6,416 nt of DNA from the NCBI GenBank assembly GCA_018334615.1, contig JAGXLP010000070.1, forward strand, positions 1-6,416. The letters run 5' to 3'. This document shows, piece by piece, positions 1 to 6,093 of this stretch. The notes under the pieces are model-generated. The model worked only from the letters and a program-made list of their open reading frames with translations, was not told where the DNA came from and ran no database searches. Position 1 is the first letter of the stretch; every line of letters begins with the position of its first letter. This DNA is from Candidatus Bipolaricaulota bacterium (GTDB lineage Bacteria > Bipolaricaulota > Bipolaricaulia > M55B111). The position numbers and the translations under genes were made by a program.

Positions 1-8
1 TCTACTGG

Positions 9-37
9 TTGCCAGGCCTCTTCCACTGGTGTATCAT
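9..37 (+). promoter_or_regulatory. Putative sigma70-type promoter of the amine dehydrogenase gene
   Basis: A -35 box TTGCCA (9-14) and a -10 box TATCAT (32-37) each match consensus at five of six positions and are separated by exactly 17 bases. Transcription would begin near base 44, giving a leader of about 28 bases with the ribosome binding site AGGAGG (59-64) placed 7 bases before the ATG at 72. No operator repeat is evident. Prediction from sequence only. Confidence 0.6.
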
Positions 38-71
38 CACACAATAAAACACAAAACCAGGAGGATAATCA

Positions 72-1073
72 ATGGGAATAAAAGTAGTCCAATATGGATT
101 GGGAAAAATAGGAAAAGAAATTTCGAAATTGGTAATTGGTCGATCGGATTTTGATCTGGTAGGGGCAATTGACATTGACGCAGAAATGGTCGGTCGAGAA
201 ATTGCTGACGTACTGGAGCTTGATCACAAACTTGGAATACAGGTAACTGACAGTCCGGAGAAAGTGCTATCAGATAATCCAGACATCGTTTTCCACTCGA
301 CGGCATCTGGCGTGACCGAAGTAGCCCCTCAATTAAGAGAAATCTTGAACGCGGGAGCGAATATTATTTCTACCAGCGAGGAACTTGCTTACCCGTATCT
401 ACGCCATAAGGAACTATCAGAGGAGCTTCATAACCTCGCGGCCGAAAATGAGGTAACTCTTCTCGGCACAGGAGTCAACCCGGGATTTGCCATGGATCTG
501 CTTCCTTTGACCTTTTCCGGAGTTTCGAGAGAGTTGAAAAAGGTTAGCGTCACGCGGATTCAGAATGCATCAATTCGCCGTAAGTCGCTGCAGGAAAAGA
601 TCGGAGTCGGGTTAAGCGAGGGTGAATTTGATGAGAAGGTTCGGGAAAAAGGTGGTCACAGGGGTTTGCTGGAATCGGTCTCCCTTCTGGCTACCGGCCT
701 TGGATGGAAACTCGATGAAGTAAAAGATAAAACAAGTCCCGTAATTACTAATAAGCCGCTAGAGACTGAATTTTTCAAGGTTTCTTCCGGAGAAATTTCG
801 GGGATTAAACAAACTGCCCGCGGGCTGATTAATGGGGAAGAAAAAATAACTCTAAACCTTCAGATGTATCTCGAAGCAGCTGACCCCGTCGACGAGATTA
901 ACTTAGAAGGAGTACCGGAAATTAGCCTAAAGATTCCGGGGGGAATCCACGGAGATATCGCCACCCCTGCAATCGCGGTCAACTCTTCTCAAAAGGTACT
1001 TCACGAAGACCCCGGCCTTTTGACTTCTCTGGACCTTTACCCCTACTTACATAACTTTACGGGTGACGGATAA
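72..1073 (+). CDS. NAD(P)-dependent amine dehydrogenase, 2,4-diaminopentanoate dehydrogenase-like (DapB-type fold)
   Basis: This 333-residue cytoplasmic protein has an N-terminal Rossmann domain with GLGKIG (residues 9-14) and an acidic residue after the second strand (GAID, D34), which in this fold often favours NAD. Further family signatures are the segment around SEELAYPYL (102-110), GTGVNPGF (132-139) and IPGGIHGD (288-295). The whole length aligns from memory with clostridial 2,4-diaminopentanoate dehydrogenase (Ord), which oxidatively deaminates 2,4-diaminopentanoate to 2-amino-4-oxopentanoate in ornithine fermentation. The fold is shared with dihydrodipicolinate reductase, but length and C-terminal motifs fit the amine dehydrogenase family. 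No ornithine aminomutase or thiolase genes (OraSE, OrtAB) are visible, so the substrate is uncertain. The ATG has an ideal RBS. It converges with the iron-sulfur dehydrogenase operon, 15 bases between stop codons. Confidence 0.85.
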   Translation: MGIKVVQYGLGKIGKEISKLVIGRSDFDLVGAIDIDAEMVGREIADVLELDHKLGIQVTDSPEKVLSDNPDIVFHSTASGVTEVAPQLREILNAGANIISTSEELAYPYLRHKELSEELHNLAAENEVTLLGTGVNPGFAMDLLPLTFSGVSRELKKVSVTRIQNASIRRKSLQEKIGVGLSEGEFDEKVREKGGHRGLLESVSLLATGLGWKLDEVKDKTSPVITNKPLETEFFKVSSGEISGIKQTARGLINGEEKITLNLQMYLEAADPVDEINLEGVPEISLKIPGGIHGDIATPAIAVNSSQKVLHEDPGLLTSLDLYPYLHNFTGDG

Positions 1074-1094
1074 AACACAAGACGATGGTCACCC
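1061..1094. repeat. Inverted repeat spanning the convergent stop codons
   Basis: GGGTGAC (1061-1067) and GTCACCC (1088-1094) form a perfect 7-bp inverted repeat with a 20-base loop. It covers the stop codons of both convergent genes (TAA 1071-1073 and TGA at 1089-1091 on the other strand). It could act as a shared weak transcription stop or 3'-end stabiliser, but there is no T-run on either side, so it is not a standard intrinsic terminator. Confidence 0.4.
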
Positions 1095-2234
1095 CATTTG
1101 CAGGGCGGCTTCTCTGAGTTCGCCCCGATCTATCCTTTCGGGATCGTAGTAATCGAGCGGAAGGTCAGTCTTCCCGCCGCTAACTACTTCAGCGAGGGCT
1201 TCACCAACTGAGGGAGCCATCATGTAGCCATGGCCGCTAAAGCCAGCTGCCAGGTAGTGTCCGGGGACTTTGTATTCCCCCAGAAGAGGGTTTCCATCAG
1301 GGCTCATCGCGTAATACCCCGCCCAGTGCTTCAAAATTCGGGCGTATTTCAAGCTGGGGATCATGGTTCCAAATGCCCTGCTTATTCTTTCTTCAAACTC
1401 CAGCGTTTCCCTCATGTCGTAAGTAGAAGTCTCGTCCTCTCGAGTACCTATGCCCCCAATTATCCCTCCTCTTTCCGTCTGGGTAAGGTAGGCGTTTTCG
1501 TGCTTCATGGAGATAACTACTGGTTCTATACTTCCTTCTTCGAAGGGCTCGGTAATAATTGCCTGATGCTTATAAGGTTCTACCGGAATTTCTATCCCCA
1601 TCAAATCACCAATTTTAGGGGCCCAGCCTCCGGCGGCGTTGACCAGTATCTCTGTTTTGTAGGATTCTTCGGGAGTATTGATTATCTTCAACTTACCATC
1701 GTTTTTTAGCTGAATTCCGGTCACCGGAGTCCGCTCTTGTAATTCCAATTCGTCCTTCTGAAAGTACTCTTTGAACCCGGTTACTACATCAAAAGGGTGG
1801 GCTTTTCCATCCTCGGGATTAAAGCTAGCCCCTTTCACGTTGCTTATGTCAATTAACTCACAACGATCCTTCGCTTCCTCGGGGGATAATAATTTCGTGG
1901 GAACGCCGAGGGAGTTCTGTAATTCCTTCATCTCCTTATACTGACGTAGCTCCTCTTCCGAATAATGGAGGTAGAGATAACCTGTCTGCCGAAAATTAAA
2001 ACTTAGCTCATTCCCCAGTTCGTTCCATAGCTGCTCAGACCGTTTCATCAACCTTATCGTTGGCTCATCCCCGAATTGGGCCCTGATACCCGTCCCACAT
2101 CTACCGGTTGACCCACTCCCCACATAACTTTTCTCCAGTATGGTTATATCCTTAACTCCAAGTCTGGATAAAAAGTAGCCTATCGAAAGGCCCGTCGAAC
2201 CTCCGCCAATTATAACTACGTCCCGGTTAATCAT
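1089..2234 (-). CDS. FAD-dependent imino-acid dehydrogenase, beta (catalytic) subunit; proline dehydrogenase PDH-beta/SoxB-like
   Basis: The 381-residue protein is a DAO-superfamily flavoenzyme. It has the FAD-binding motif IIGGGSTG (8-15) with E34 at the end of strand two, the GSTGRCGTGIRAQFGDE segment (41-57) typical of sarcosine oxidase beta-like enzymes, VNAAGGWAP (198-206), the WAGYYAMSPDGNPLLG block (304-319) and AAGFSGHGYMMAP (329-341) near the C-terminus. Proteins of this type oxidise secondary amino acids (proline, hydroxyproline, sarcosine, opines) to imines. Length is normal and no segment is missing. The ATG overlaps the stop of the preceding BFD-like gene (ATGA) and has GGGAGG just upstream, so translation is probably coupled. 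With three Fe-S/flavin partners in the operon it should pass electrons to a carrier and not to oxygen. Exact substrate cannot be read from sequence; L-proline is the leading guess by analogy with the archaeal PDH1 complex. Confidence 0.85.
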   Translation of the reverse strand: MINRDVVIIGGGSTGLSIGYFLSRLGVKDITILEKSYVGSGSTGRCGTGIRAQFGDEPTIRLMKRSEQLWNELGNELSFNFRQTGYLYLHYSEEELRQYKEMKELQNSLGVPTKLLSPEEAKDRCELIDISNVKGASFNPEDGKAHPFDVVTGFKEYFQKDELELQERTPVTGIQLKNDGKLKIINTPEESYKTEILVNAAGGWAPKIGDLMGIEIPVEPYKHQAIITEPFEEGSIEPVVISMKHENAYLTQTERGGIIGGIGTREDETSTYDMRETLEFEERISRAFGTMIPSLKYARILKHWAGYYAMSPDGNPLLGEYKVPGHYLAAGFSGHGYMMAPSVGEALAEVVSGGKTDLPLDYYDPERIDRGELREAALQMG

Positions 2235-2527
2235 AGGTCCTCCCTCGTTTTCTCACCGGCAGCAAACCTGAGAGGAAGAGGAACAATTGGAGATCTCTCT
2301 CGGGGCAATTTTATTTCGTTCAATTCTCTTCCCGTTTCCCTTGCAAGGATCCGTCTAACAAGCTGCAAACAGGTTCTCCCGCCGCAGGTTCCAGTTCCTA
2401 TTTTGGTTTTCCTCTTCAACAATTCCATAGTATCGAATCCATCTTCAATTGCCTGTTTTAATTCCTCTTCCGTAACGTCCCTGCAGCGACAGATAATTAT
2501 ATCCCGGTCTCTCTTGCCCTGTTTCAT
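2231..2527 (-). CDS. BFD-like [2Fe-2S] protein, small subunit of the dehydrogenase complex (PDH-gamma/pdhX-like)
   Basis: This 98-residue protein has the four cysteines of a bacterioferritin-associated-ferredoxin-like domain: C13 and C15 (ICRCRDV), then C48 and C53 (TGTCGGRTC), in the usual C-x-C ... C-x4-C arrangement. The tail carries a proline-rich RSPIVPLPL segment (79-86), common in BFD domains attached to dehydrogenases of the opine-oxidase/proline-dehydrogenase type. Its likely role is to carry electrons between the two flavoprotein subunits. In related alpha subunits this domain is sometimes fused at the C-terminus; here it is a separate gene. ATG with AAGGAGGA 4 bases before it; it overlaps both neighbours by 4 bases (ATGA at each end), a strong sign that all are made in step. 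Confidence 0.85.
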   Translation of the reverse strand: MKQGKRDRDIIICRCRDVTEEELKQAIEDGFDTMELLKRKTKIGTGTCGGRTCLQLVRRILARETGRELNEIKLPRERSPIVPLPLRFAAGEKTREDL

Positions 2528-3027
2528 TTCATCCTCCTTATGTTCCTCACTTCTTTCACGTATTCTTCGGGTATCTCGATAGTCACAGTAGAGGTATCAC
2601 CGGACGAGTTCTCTTTTGTTTTTATTTTCTTAACTCTTGCCTTCGTTACTTCTTCACCTTTTCTGTTCAGGGCAGAAACTTCCTCGCCGATTTCCGGAAG
2701 CTTAAATTCATAGGGAAGAGTAACCTCACAACCACCTTCCATCGAGCAATCAAGCGTAAAAATAGCAAGGCCCGGACAGTTCTCCACGCAGATCGAACAG
2801 CCGGTACACTTCTCGGTATCGACCGTGGGGACTCCGTTGATATCTTCCATGTGAATTGCTCCAACCGGACAGCTTTCTTCGCACGGATCACAGGGAATTC
2901 TTTGCGGACACTCTATCACCGCTACAGGACCTTCGAGCATCCTCTCCCCGGGTGGAAGATTTACCCTTTCCGCTGGTAGGTAACCTTTGGACTGCCAGAG
3001 GGGAATCTCCTCTTTTCGACGCTTCAA
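2524..3027 (-). CDS. Ferredoxin-like subunit with two [4Fe-4S] motifs (PDH-delta/pdhF-like)
   Basis: The 167-residue protein carries two ferredoxin cluster motifs. The second is canonical, C74-x2-C77-x2-C80-x3-C84-P. The first is stretched, C40-x5-C46-x2-C49-x3-C53-P, keeping the CxxCxxxCP core. Two more cysteines (C94, C100) follow. The basic N-terminus lacks a signal peptide, so the protein is cytoplasmic; the C-terminal third (about 105-167) is a charged, cysteine-free extension of unknown role. It probably links the FAD/NAD alpha subunit to outside carriers such as soluble ferredoxin. The start is TTG at 3025-3027, chosen because a near-perfect RBS (AAAGGAGGTG) lies at the right distance and the TTG overlaps the upstream stop codon (TTGA). 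The next in-frame ATG (M30) would remove a conserved-looking stretch before the first cysteine. Confidence 0.8.
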   Translation of the reverse strand: MKRRKEEIPLWQSKGYLPAERVNLPPGERMLEGPVAVIECPQRIPCDPCEESCPVGAIHMEDINGVPTVDTEKCTGCSICVENCPGLAIFTLDCSMEGGCEVTLPYEFKLPEIGEEVSALNRKGEEVTKARVKKIKTKENSSGDTSTVTIEIPEEYVKEVRNIRRMK

Positions 3028-4439
3028 ACTCCCACCTCCTTTAAACTCTCTCTCAAATCTCTGTAGAAAGGTCCCGCCCTCAGTCTGCTCAATTTCTCCT
3101 GTGAATCGTTAATGAGGTCTTCTTCCGCTTTTCCTCCCTCACCTATCTTTAGACCAACATCCGCTCCGGCAATGGTGCCTTCAAGCAGTGCGGAAGTTGC
3201 CTCCTCGATACCTGCGGCGTCGCCTGCCACGTACAATCCACCCACAGTCGTCTCCATCCTTTCGTTCCGGGTCGGTACGTACCCCCCGAGTTGAGGCTGG
3301 AATTGCAGCTCACAACCCGCATGACCCAGGAGCTTATAGCTAGGCGAGAGCCCAACCGCCAACGCCAGAATATCTACCTCATAGTCAACTACCGAGCCCT
3401 GGACGATGCCACCCGAACCGTTCGTCTCGGCGACTTTTACCTTCTCAACCCTTTCTTTCCCCTCGACTTCCAGCACCCTGTGGCCGGTAAGGATTGGAAC
3501 CCCAAACCGTCGTAGCTTGGCGGCGTGGACGAAGTAACCACCAATTCTTGGAGCTATTTCCACTATGGCTTCTACGTCGACACCAGCTTGAAGTAATTGA
3601 TACGAGACGATCAACCCGACGTTTCCCGCTCCCACCATAACTACTTTTTCCCCTGGTTTGACCCCATAGACATTCATCAAAGTTTGAACCCCACCGGCTC
3701 CATAAATTCCCGGCAGGTCGTTATTGGGGAAAGTAATCATGTCTTCTGTGGCTCCGGTGGCAATAATGGTTTTACGGGGGTTTATTTTCTGGAAATGACT
3801 CATATTTTTGTAAACCCCAACCGTATCCTCATAAATCCCTACGGAAGAAGTACTCGTCATCGACTTTATGTTTTTATGTCGCTCAACCCGCTCGACGAGT
3901 TCTTCACCAATATCCACTCCACGGATCCCCGCTTCCTGCTCGCTGGATCCAAAAAATTTGTGGGTTTGTTTAATTAACTGGCCACCAAGAAAGGGATTTT
4001 CGTCAACGATGATTACGTCGGCTCCGGCCTCGGCAGCGACTAATCCTGATTTCAACCCGGCGGGACCCCCACCCACAACCAGAAGATCGGGCTCAGCTGT
4101 ATCAATAGAGCCCGGTTTGAGATCATTGACTTCGCGAGGGAGCTCGGGAAAACCGTTTTGCTTTTCCACCCTCATACCCTCACTGGCCATAGTAATGCAC
4201 GTTCTGACGTTGGGCACCCCGTCCACTTTCATTAGACACGAAGAACACTTGCCAATCGCGCAAAATAAACCTCTCGGTCTTTGTTTGTCTCCGCTGCGCC
4301 TTAGTTCGATTATCCCCTCGTTGTGCAGAGCTGCAGCGATAGTTTCACCCTTTTTTGCTGCAATTTCTTTCCCCTCGTAGGTAAAAGTTACGGTATCGGT
4401 TTCGGGGAAGGAGAGTATGGGGTGGTCGTCAATTCTCAT
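3024..4439 (-). CDS. Alpha subunit of an iron-sulfur imino-acid dehydrogenase: [2Fe-2S] domain plus FAD/NAD(P) disulfide-reductase-like domain
   Basis: From the ATG at 4439 the protein has 471 residues; a GTG at 4446-4448 would give 474, and positions here use that longer numbering. The N-terminal part is a [2Fe-2S] domain with C63, C68, C71 and C84, as in HcnA and the small subunits of opine oxidase. A two-dinucleotide-binding flavoprotein follows: FAD motif GGGPAG (126-131) with E150, ATGATE (230-235), NAD(P) motif VGAGNVG (272-278), and GLYVAGDAAG (404-413) with D410. The N-terminal fusion and length agree with the alpha subunit (PdhA) of dye-linked L-proline dehydrogenase and with HcnA-HcnB fusions. 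It likely collects electrons from the beta subunit and exchanges them with NAD(H) or ferredoxin. I prefer the ATG because AGGTGA sits 5 bases before it, whereas the GTG has only a GGAGG about 18 bases upstream. First gene of the four-gene operon. Confidence 0.85.
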   Translation of the reverse strand: MRIDDHPILSFPETDTVTFTYEGKEIAAKKGETIAAALHNEGIIELRRSGDKQRPRGLFCAIGKCSSCLMKVDGVPNVRTCITMASEGMRVEKQNGFPELPREVNDLKPGSIDTAEPDLLVVGGGPAGLKSGLVAAEAGADVIIVDENPFLGGQLIKQTHKFFGSSEQEAGIRGVDIGEELVERVERHKNIKSMTSTSSVGIYEDTVGVYKNMSHFQKINPRKTIIATGATEDMITFPNNDLPGIYGAGGVQTLMNVYGVKPGEKVVMVGAGNVGLIVSYQLLQAGVDVEAIVEIAPRIGGYFVHAAKLRRFGVPILTGHRVLEVEGKERVEKVKVAETNGSGGIVQGSVVDYEVDILALAVGLSPSYKLLGHAGCELQFQPQLGGYVPTRNERMETTVGGLYVAGDAAGIEEATSALLEGTIAGADVGLKIGEGGKAEEDLINDSQEKLSRLRAGPFYRDLRESLKEVGV

Positions 4440-4443
4440 GTAA

Positions 4444-4459
4444 TTCACCTATATGTGAA
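4444..4459 (-). promoter_or_regulatory. Inverted repeat overlapping the RBS of the alpha-subunit gene
   Basis: TTCAC-N6-GTGAA is a perfect 5-bp inverted repeat. In the minus-strand mRNA it would pair the AGGTGA ribosome binding site with an upstream UUCAC and so hide the site used by the ATG at 4439. As DNA it also has the size of a small dimeric-repressor operator. Either reading suggests control of the first operon gene, but the arms are short and chance is possible. Confidence 0.35.
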
Positions 4460-4583
4460 CCGAGCTCCTCCGGTAGCCTTCTGCTATTAACAAAAAAATG
4501 GTAGATGTTTTAAGCCTCCATAAAATGATGTGAGATATGGAACTTTAAAGAACCCCCCTTCGGACGGAAGCACTCGTTATTAT
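4449..4583. other. Intergenic region between glmM and the dehydrogenase operon
   Basis: The spacer is too short and open-frame-poor for a gene. Besides the weak terminator-like element and RBS hairpin listed separately, it contains a run of G (AAGGGGGG on the minus strand, near 4554-4562), the palindrome CTTTAAAG, and a GGAGGAG stretch about 18 bases before the alpha-subunit GTG that is too far away to be its RBS. I found no sigma70 promoter with both boxes well matched, so it is undecided whether the operon has its own promoter here or depends on glmM read-through. Confidence 0.5.
4492..4521 (-). terminator. Weak terminator-like hairpin plus T-run after glmM
   Basis: On the minus strand ATGG (4518-4521) can pair with CCAT (4498-4501, its last T being the first of the run), directly followed by seven T residues (4492-4498). 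The stem is only 4 bp with a 16-base loop, perhaps extended by two pairs after an A/A mismatch, so termination would be partial at best. It is the only T-run in the gap between glmM and the operon. Confidence 0.25.
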
Positions 4584-5921
4584 TCAACCATTTAACACTG
4601 AATCGATGTAATCCCCTAGCTTCCCGGCTACTTTTTCCGCATGATCTTGATTTTTACCTTCAACCATGACTCTAATCACATCTTGCGTACCGGAGGGGCG
4701 GACGAGGATTCTTCCCTCCTCTCCCAGGACTTCTTCCCATTTATCGATTTCCGTCTGGATCTTATCGTCAGCTTGAAAGTCCTCTTTATTATCAGTTGGG
4801 ACGTTCTCCAGTACCTGGGGATAACGAAGCATACCGCTTCCCAAATCCGACAGTTTCTTCCCGGTCGCTTTAAGAACCTTCAAAACCATAAGAGCTGTTA
4901 CGATGCCGTCTCCCGTCGTATTTACATCTCGGAAGATTACGTGTCCGGATTGTTCTCCACCGATAATTGCGTCCCGTTTTAACATCTCTTGAGCCACGTA
5001 CTTGTCGCCCACTTGCGTCCGTACGAGATCTATTCCAATCCGAGAAAGAGATTTTTCCAGACCCAGATTGCTCATTATCGTAGATACTACGACGGGTGGT
5101 TCGAGTTCTCCCTGCTCCTTCAGATACTGTGCGGCAAAATAAAGCACTCTATCTCCGTCCACCTCGTTACCCTCTTCGTCCACGAAAAGCGCTCTATCTC
5201 CGTCTCCGTCAAAAGCAATCCCTAAATCACTACCCTGGGAGACTACCTTCTTTTTTAACCTATCTAAAGAGGTCGAGCCACAGTTTTGGTTTATGTTGAA
5301 CCCGGAGGGATCTACCCCGATAGCGTTCAACTCGGCACCAAGCTCTGAAATAATCCGGGGGGCAACATGGTAAGTAGCTCCATGAGCACAATCCAGATTA
5401 AGCTCCAGCCCGGTTAAATCCGGTAGCTCACTACCAAGCCTTTCTTTCAAGGATTCAAGATAAAGATCTTCCGAGTCTTCAATAGCAAAAATATTTCCAA
5501 TTTCTTCCCAGTTTACCCACCGTTCGCCGTCCCCCGTGATTATGAATTTTTCTAGCTTTTGTTCCACGTTGGGAGTTAACTTTAACCCGTCGGAACCGAA
5601 GAACTTAATCCCGTTGTCCTGTGCCAGGTTATGGGACGCAGAAACAACCGCCCCCAATTGTGCGTCTAATCTATCCATTAACAAAGGTATTCCCGGGGTC
5701 GGCAACACGTTCATAATGTAGGCATTTCTGCCAACAGAGGATATTCCGGAGGCAAGAGCGTATTGAAGACTTCTTCCCGACTGCCGAGTATCCGTACATA
5801 CCAGTACTGAGTCTCCTTTTTCAGTAATAACACTGGTCGATTTGCCCAGCTTTAGAGCCAGCTCTGGCGTAATGTCCTCATTTACCTCGCCGCGAATGCC
5901 ATCAGTACCAAATAAATCCAC
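4584..5921 (-). CDS. glmM: Phosphoglucosamine mutase
   Basis: This 445-residue alpha-D-phosphohexomutase interconverts glucosamine 6-phosphate and glucosamine 1-phosphate for UDP-GlcNAc, peptidoglycan and lipopolysaccharide. All four domains are present: N-terminal FGTDGIRG (4-11), the active-site serine loop VVSASHN (92-98, phosphoserine expected at S96), the metal loop DGDGDR (238-243), sugar-binding GGEQSGH (321-327), and the C-terminal phosphate-binding loop RPSGTQD (408-414). Length fits GlmM. Two positions differ from the usual family: ASHN is followed by L instead of P, and the common SGTEP reads SGTQD. A related hexomutase specificity (phosphomannomutase/phosphoglucomutase) is less likely given the start motif and length. 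The GTG start (5919-5921) is supported by AAAGGAGGA five bases upstream. The usual Firmicutes neighbours cdaA, cdaR and glmS are not beside it; an amino-acid dehydrogenase operon lies downstream. Confidence 0.93.
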   Translation of the reverse strand: MDLFGTDGIRGEVNEDITPELALKLGKSTSVITEKGDSVLVCTDTRQSGRSLQYALASGISSVGRNAYIMNVLPTPGIPLLMDRLDAQLGAVVSASHNLAQDNGIKFFGSDGLKLTPNVEQKLEKFIITGDGERWVNWEEIGNIFAIEDSEDLYLESLKERLGSELPDLTGLELNLDCAHGATYHVAPRIISELGAELNAIGVDPSGFNINQNCGSTSLDRLKKKVVSQGSDLGIAFDGDGDRALFVDEEGNEVDGDRVLYFAAQYLKEQGELEPPVVVSTIMSNLGLEKSLSRIGIDLVRTQVGDKYVAQEMLKRDAIIGGEQSGHVIFRDVNTTGDGIVTALMVLKVLKATGKKLSDLGSGMLRYPQVLENVPTDNKEDFQADDKIQTEIDKWEEVLGEEGRILVRPSGTQDVIRVMVEGKNQDHAEKVAGKLGDYIDSVLNG

Positions 5922-6000
5922 CGTTTCCTCCTTTATTTAATCTCTTCCCTCAGTTGAGCAATTCTCTCCCTCCAGAGGGACTTCTAAGAAGTAATACATG

Positions 6001-6029
6001 ACGATAGACCTATGATTTACTCCAGTCAA
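6001..6029 (-). promoter_or_regulatory. Putative proximal promoter of glmM
   Basis: On the minus strand a -35 box TTGACT (6024-6029, five of six matches) and a -10 box TATCGT (6001-6006, four of six) are separated by 17 bases. Transcription would start near 5994, giving a leader of about 75 bases that includes the CTTCTTAGAAG palindrome and the TCCCTC/GAGGGA hairpin before the glmM RBS. Confidence 0.45.
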
Positions 6030-6093
6030 TACTTTCATCTATTGGATATAAACCCATAACCGGAAAACTGCTTTCTCTCTTCCAGTTTTTCAA

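Noticed and set aside
1..47. End of an upstream plus-strand gene (frame 3 is open from base 3 to a TAA at 45-47)
   Set aside because: Only 14 codons are visible, with no recognisable motif, and they overlap a good promoter; it cannot be told from chance.
37..306. Minus-strand open frame with a hydrophobic C-terminus
   Set aside because: It is antisense to the start of the amine dehydrogenase and its promoter; the hydrophobic tail is the complement of lysine/glutamate-rich codons.
1230..1709. Plus-strand open frame of 159 codons
   Set aside because: It lies antisense inside the well-supported beta-subunit gene, has no RBS and no recognisable domain.
3868..4380. Plus-strand open frame of 170 codons, and neighbouring antisense frames at 3112-3977
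   Set aside because: All are antisense to the alpha-subunit gene; their serine/proline-rich composition is typical of shadow frames.
1089..4439. Heterotetrameric sarcosine oxidase (soxBDAG) or N-methylglutamate dehydrogenase
   Set aside because: The beta subunit resembles SoxB, but the SoxD and SoxG partners and the folate-binding C-terminal half of SoxA are absent; the partners are a ferredoxin and a BFD protein instead.
4449..4583. glmS ribozyme or other riboswitch downstream of glmM
   Set aside because: There is no glmS gene here and no recognisable ribozyme or riboswitch core in the 135 bases.
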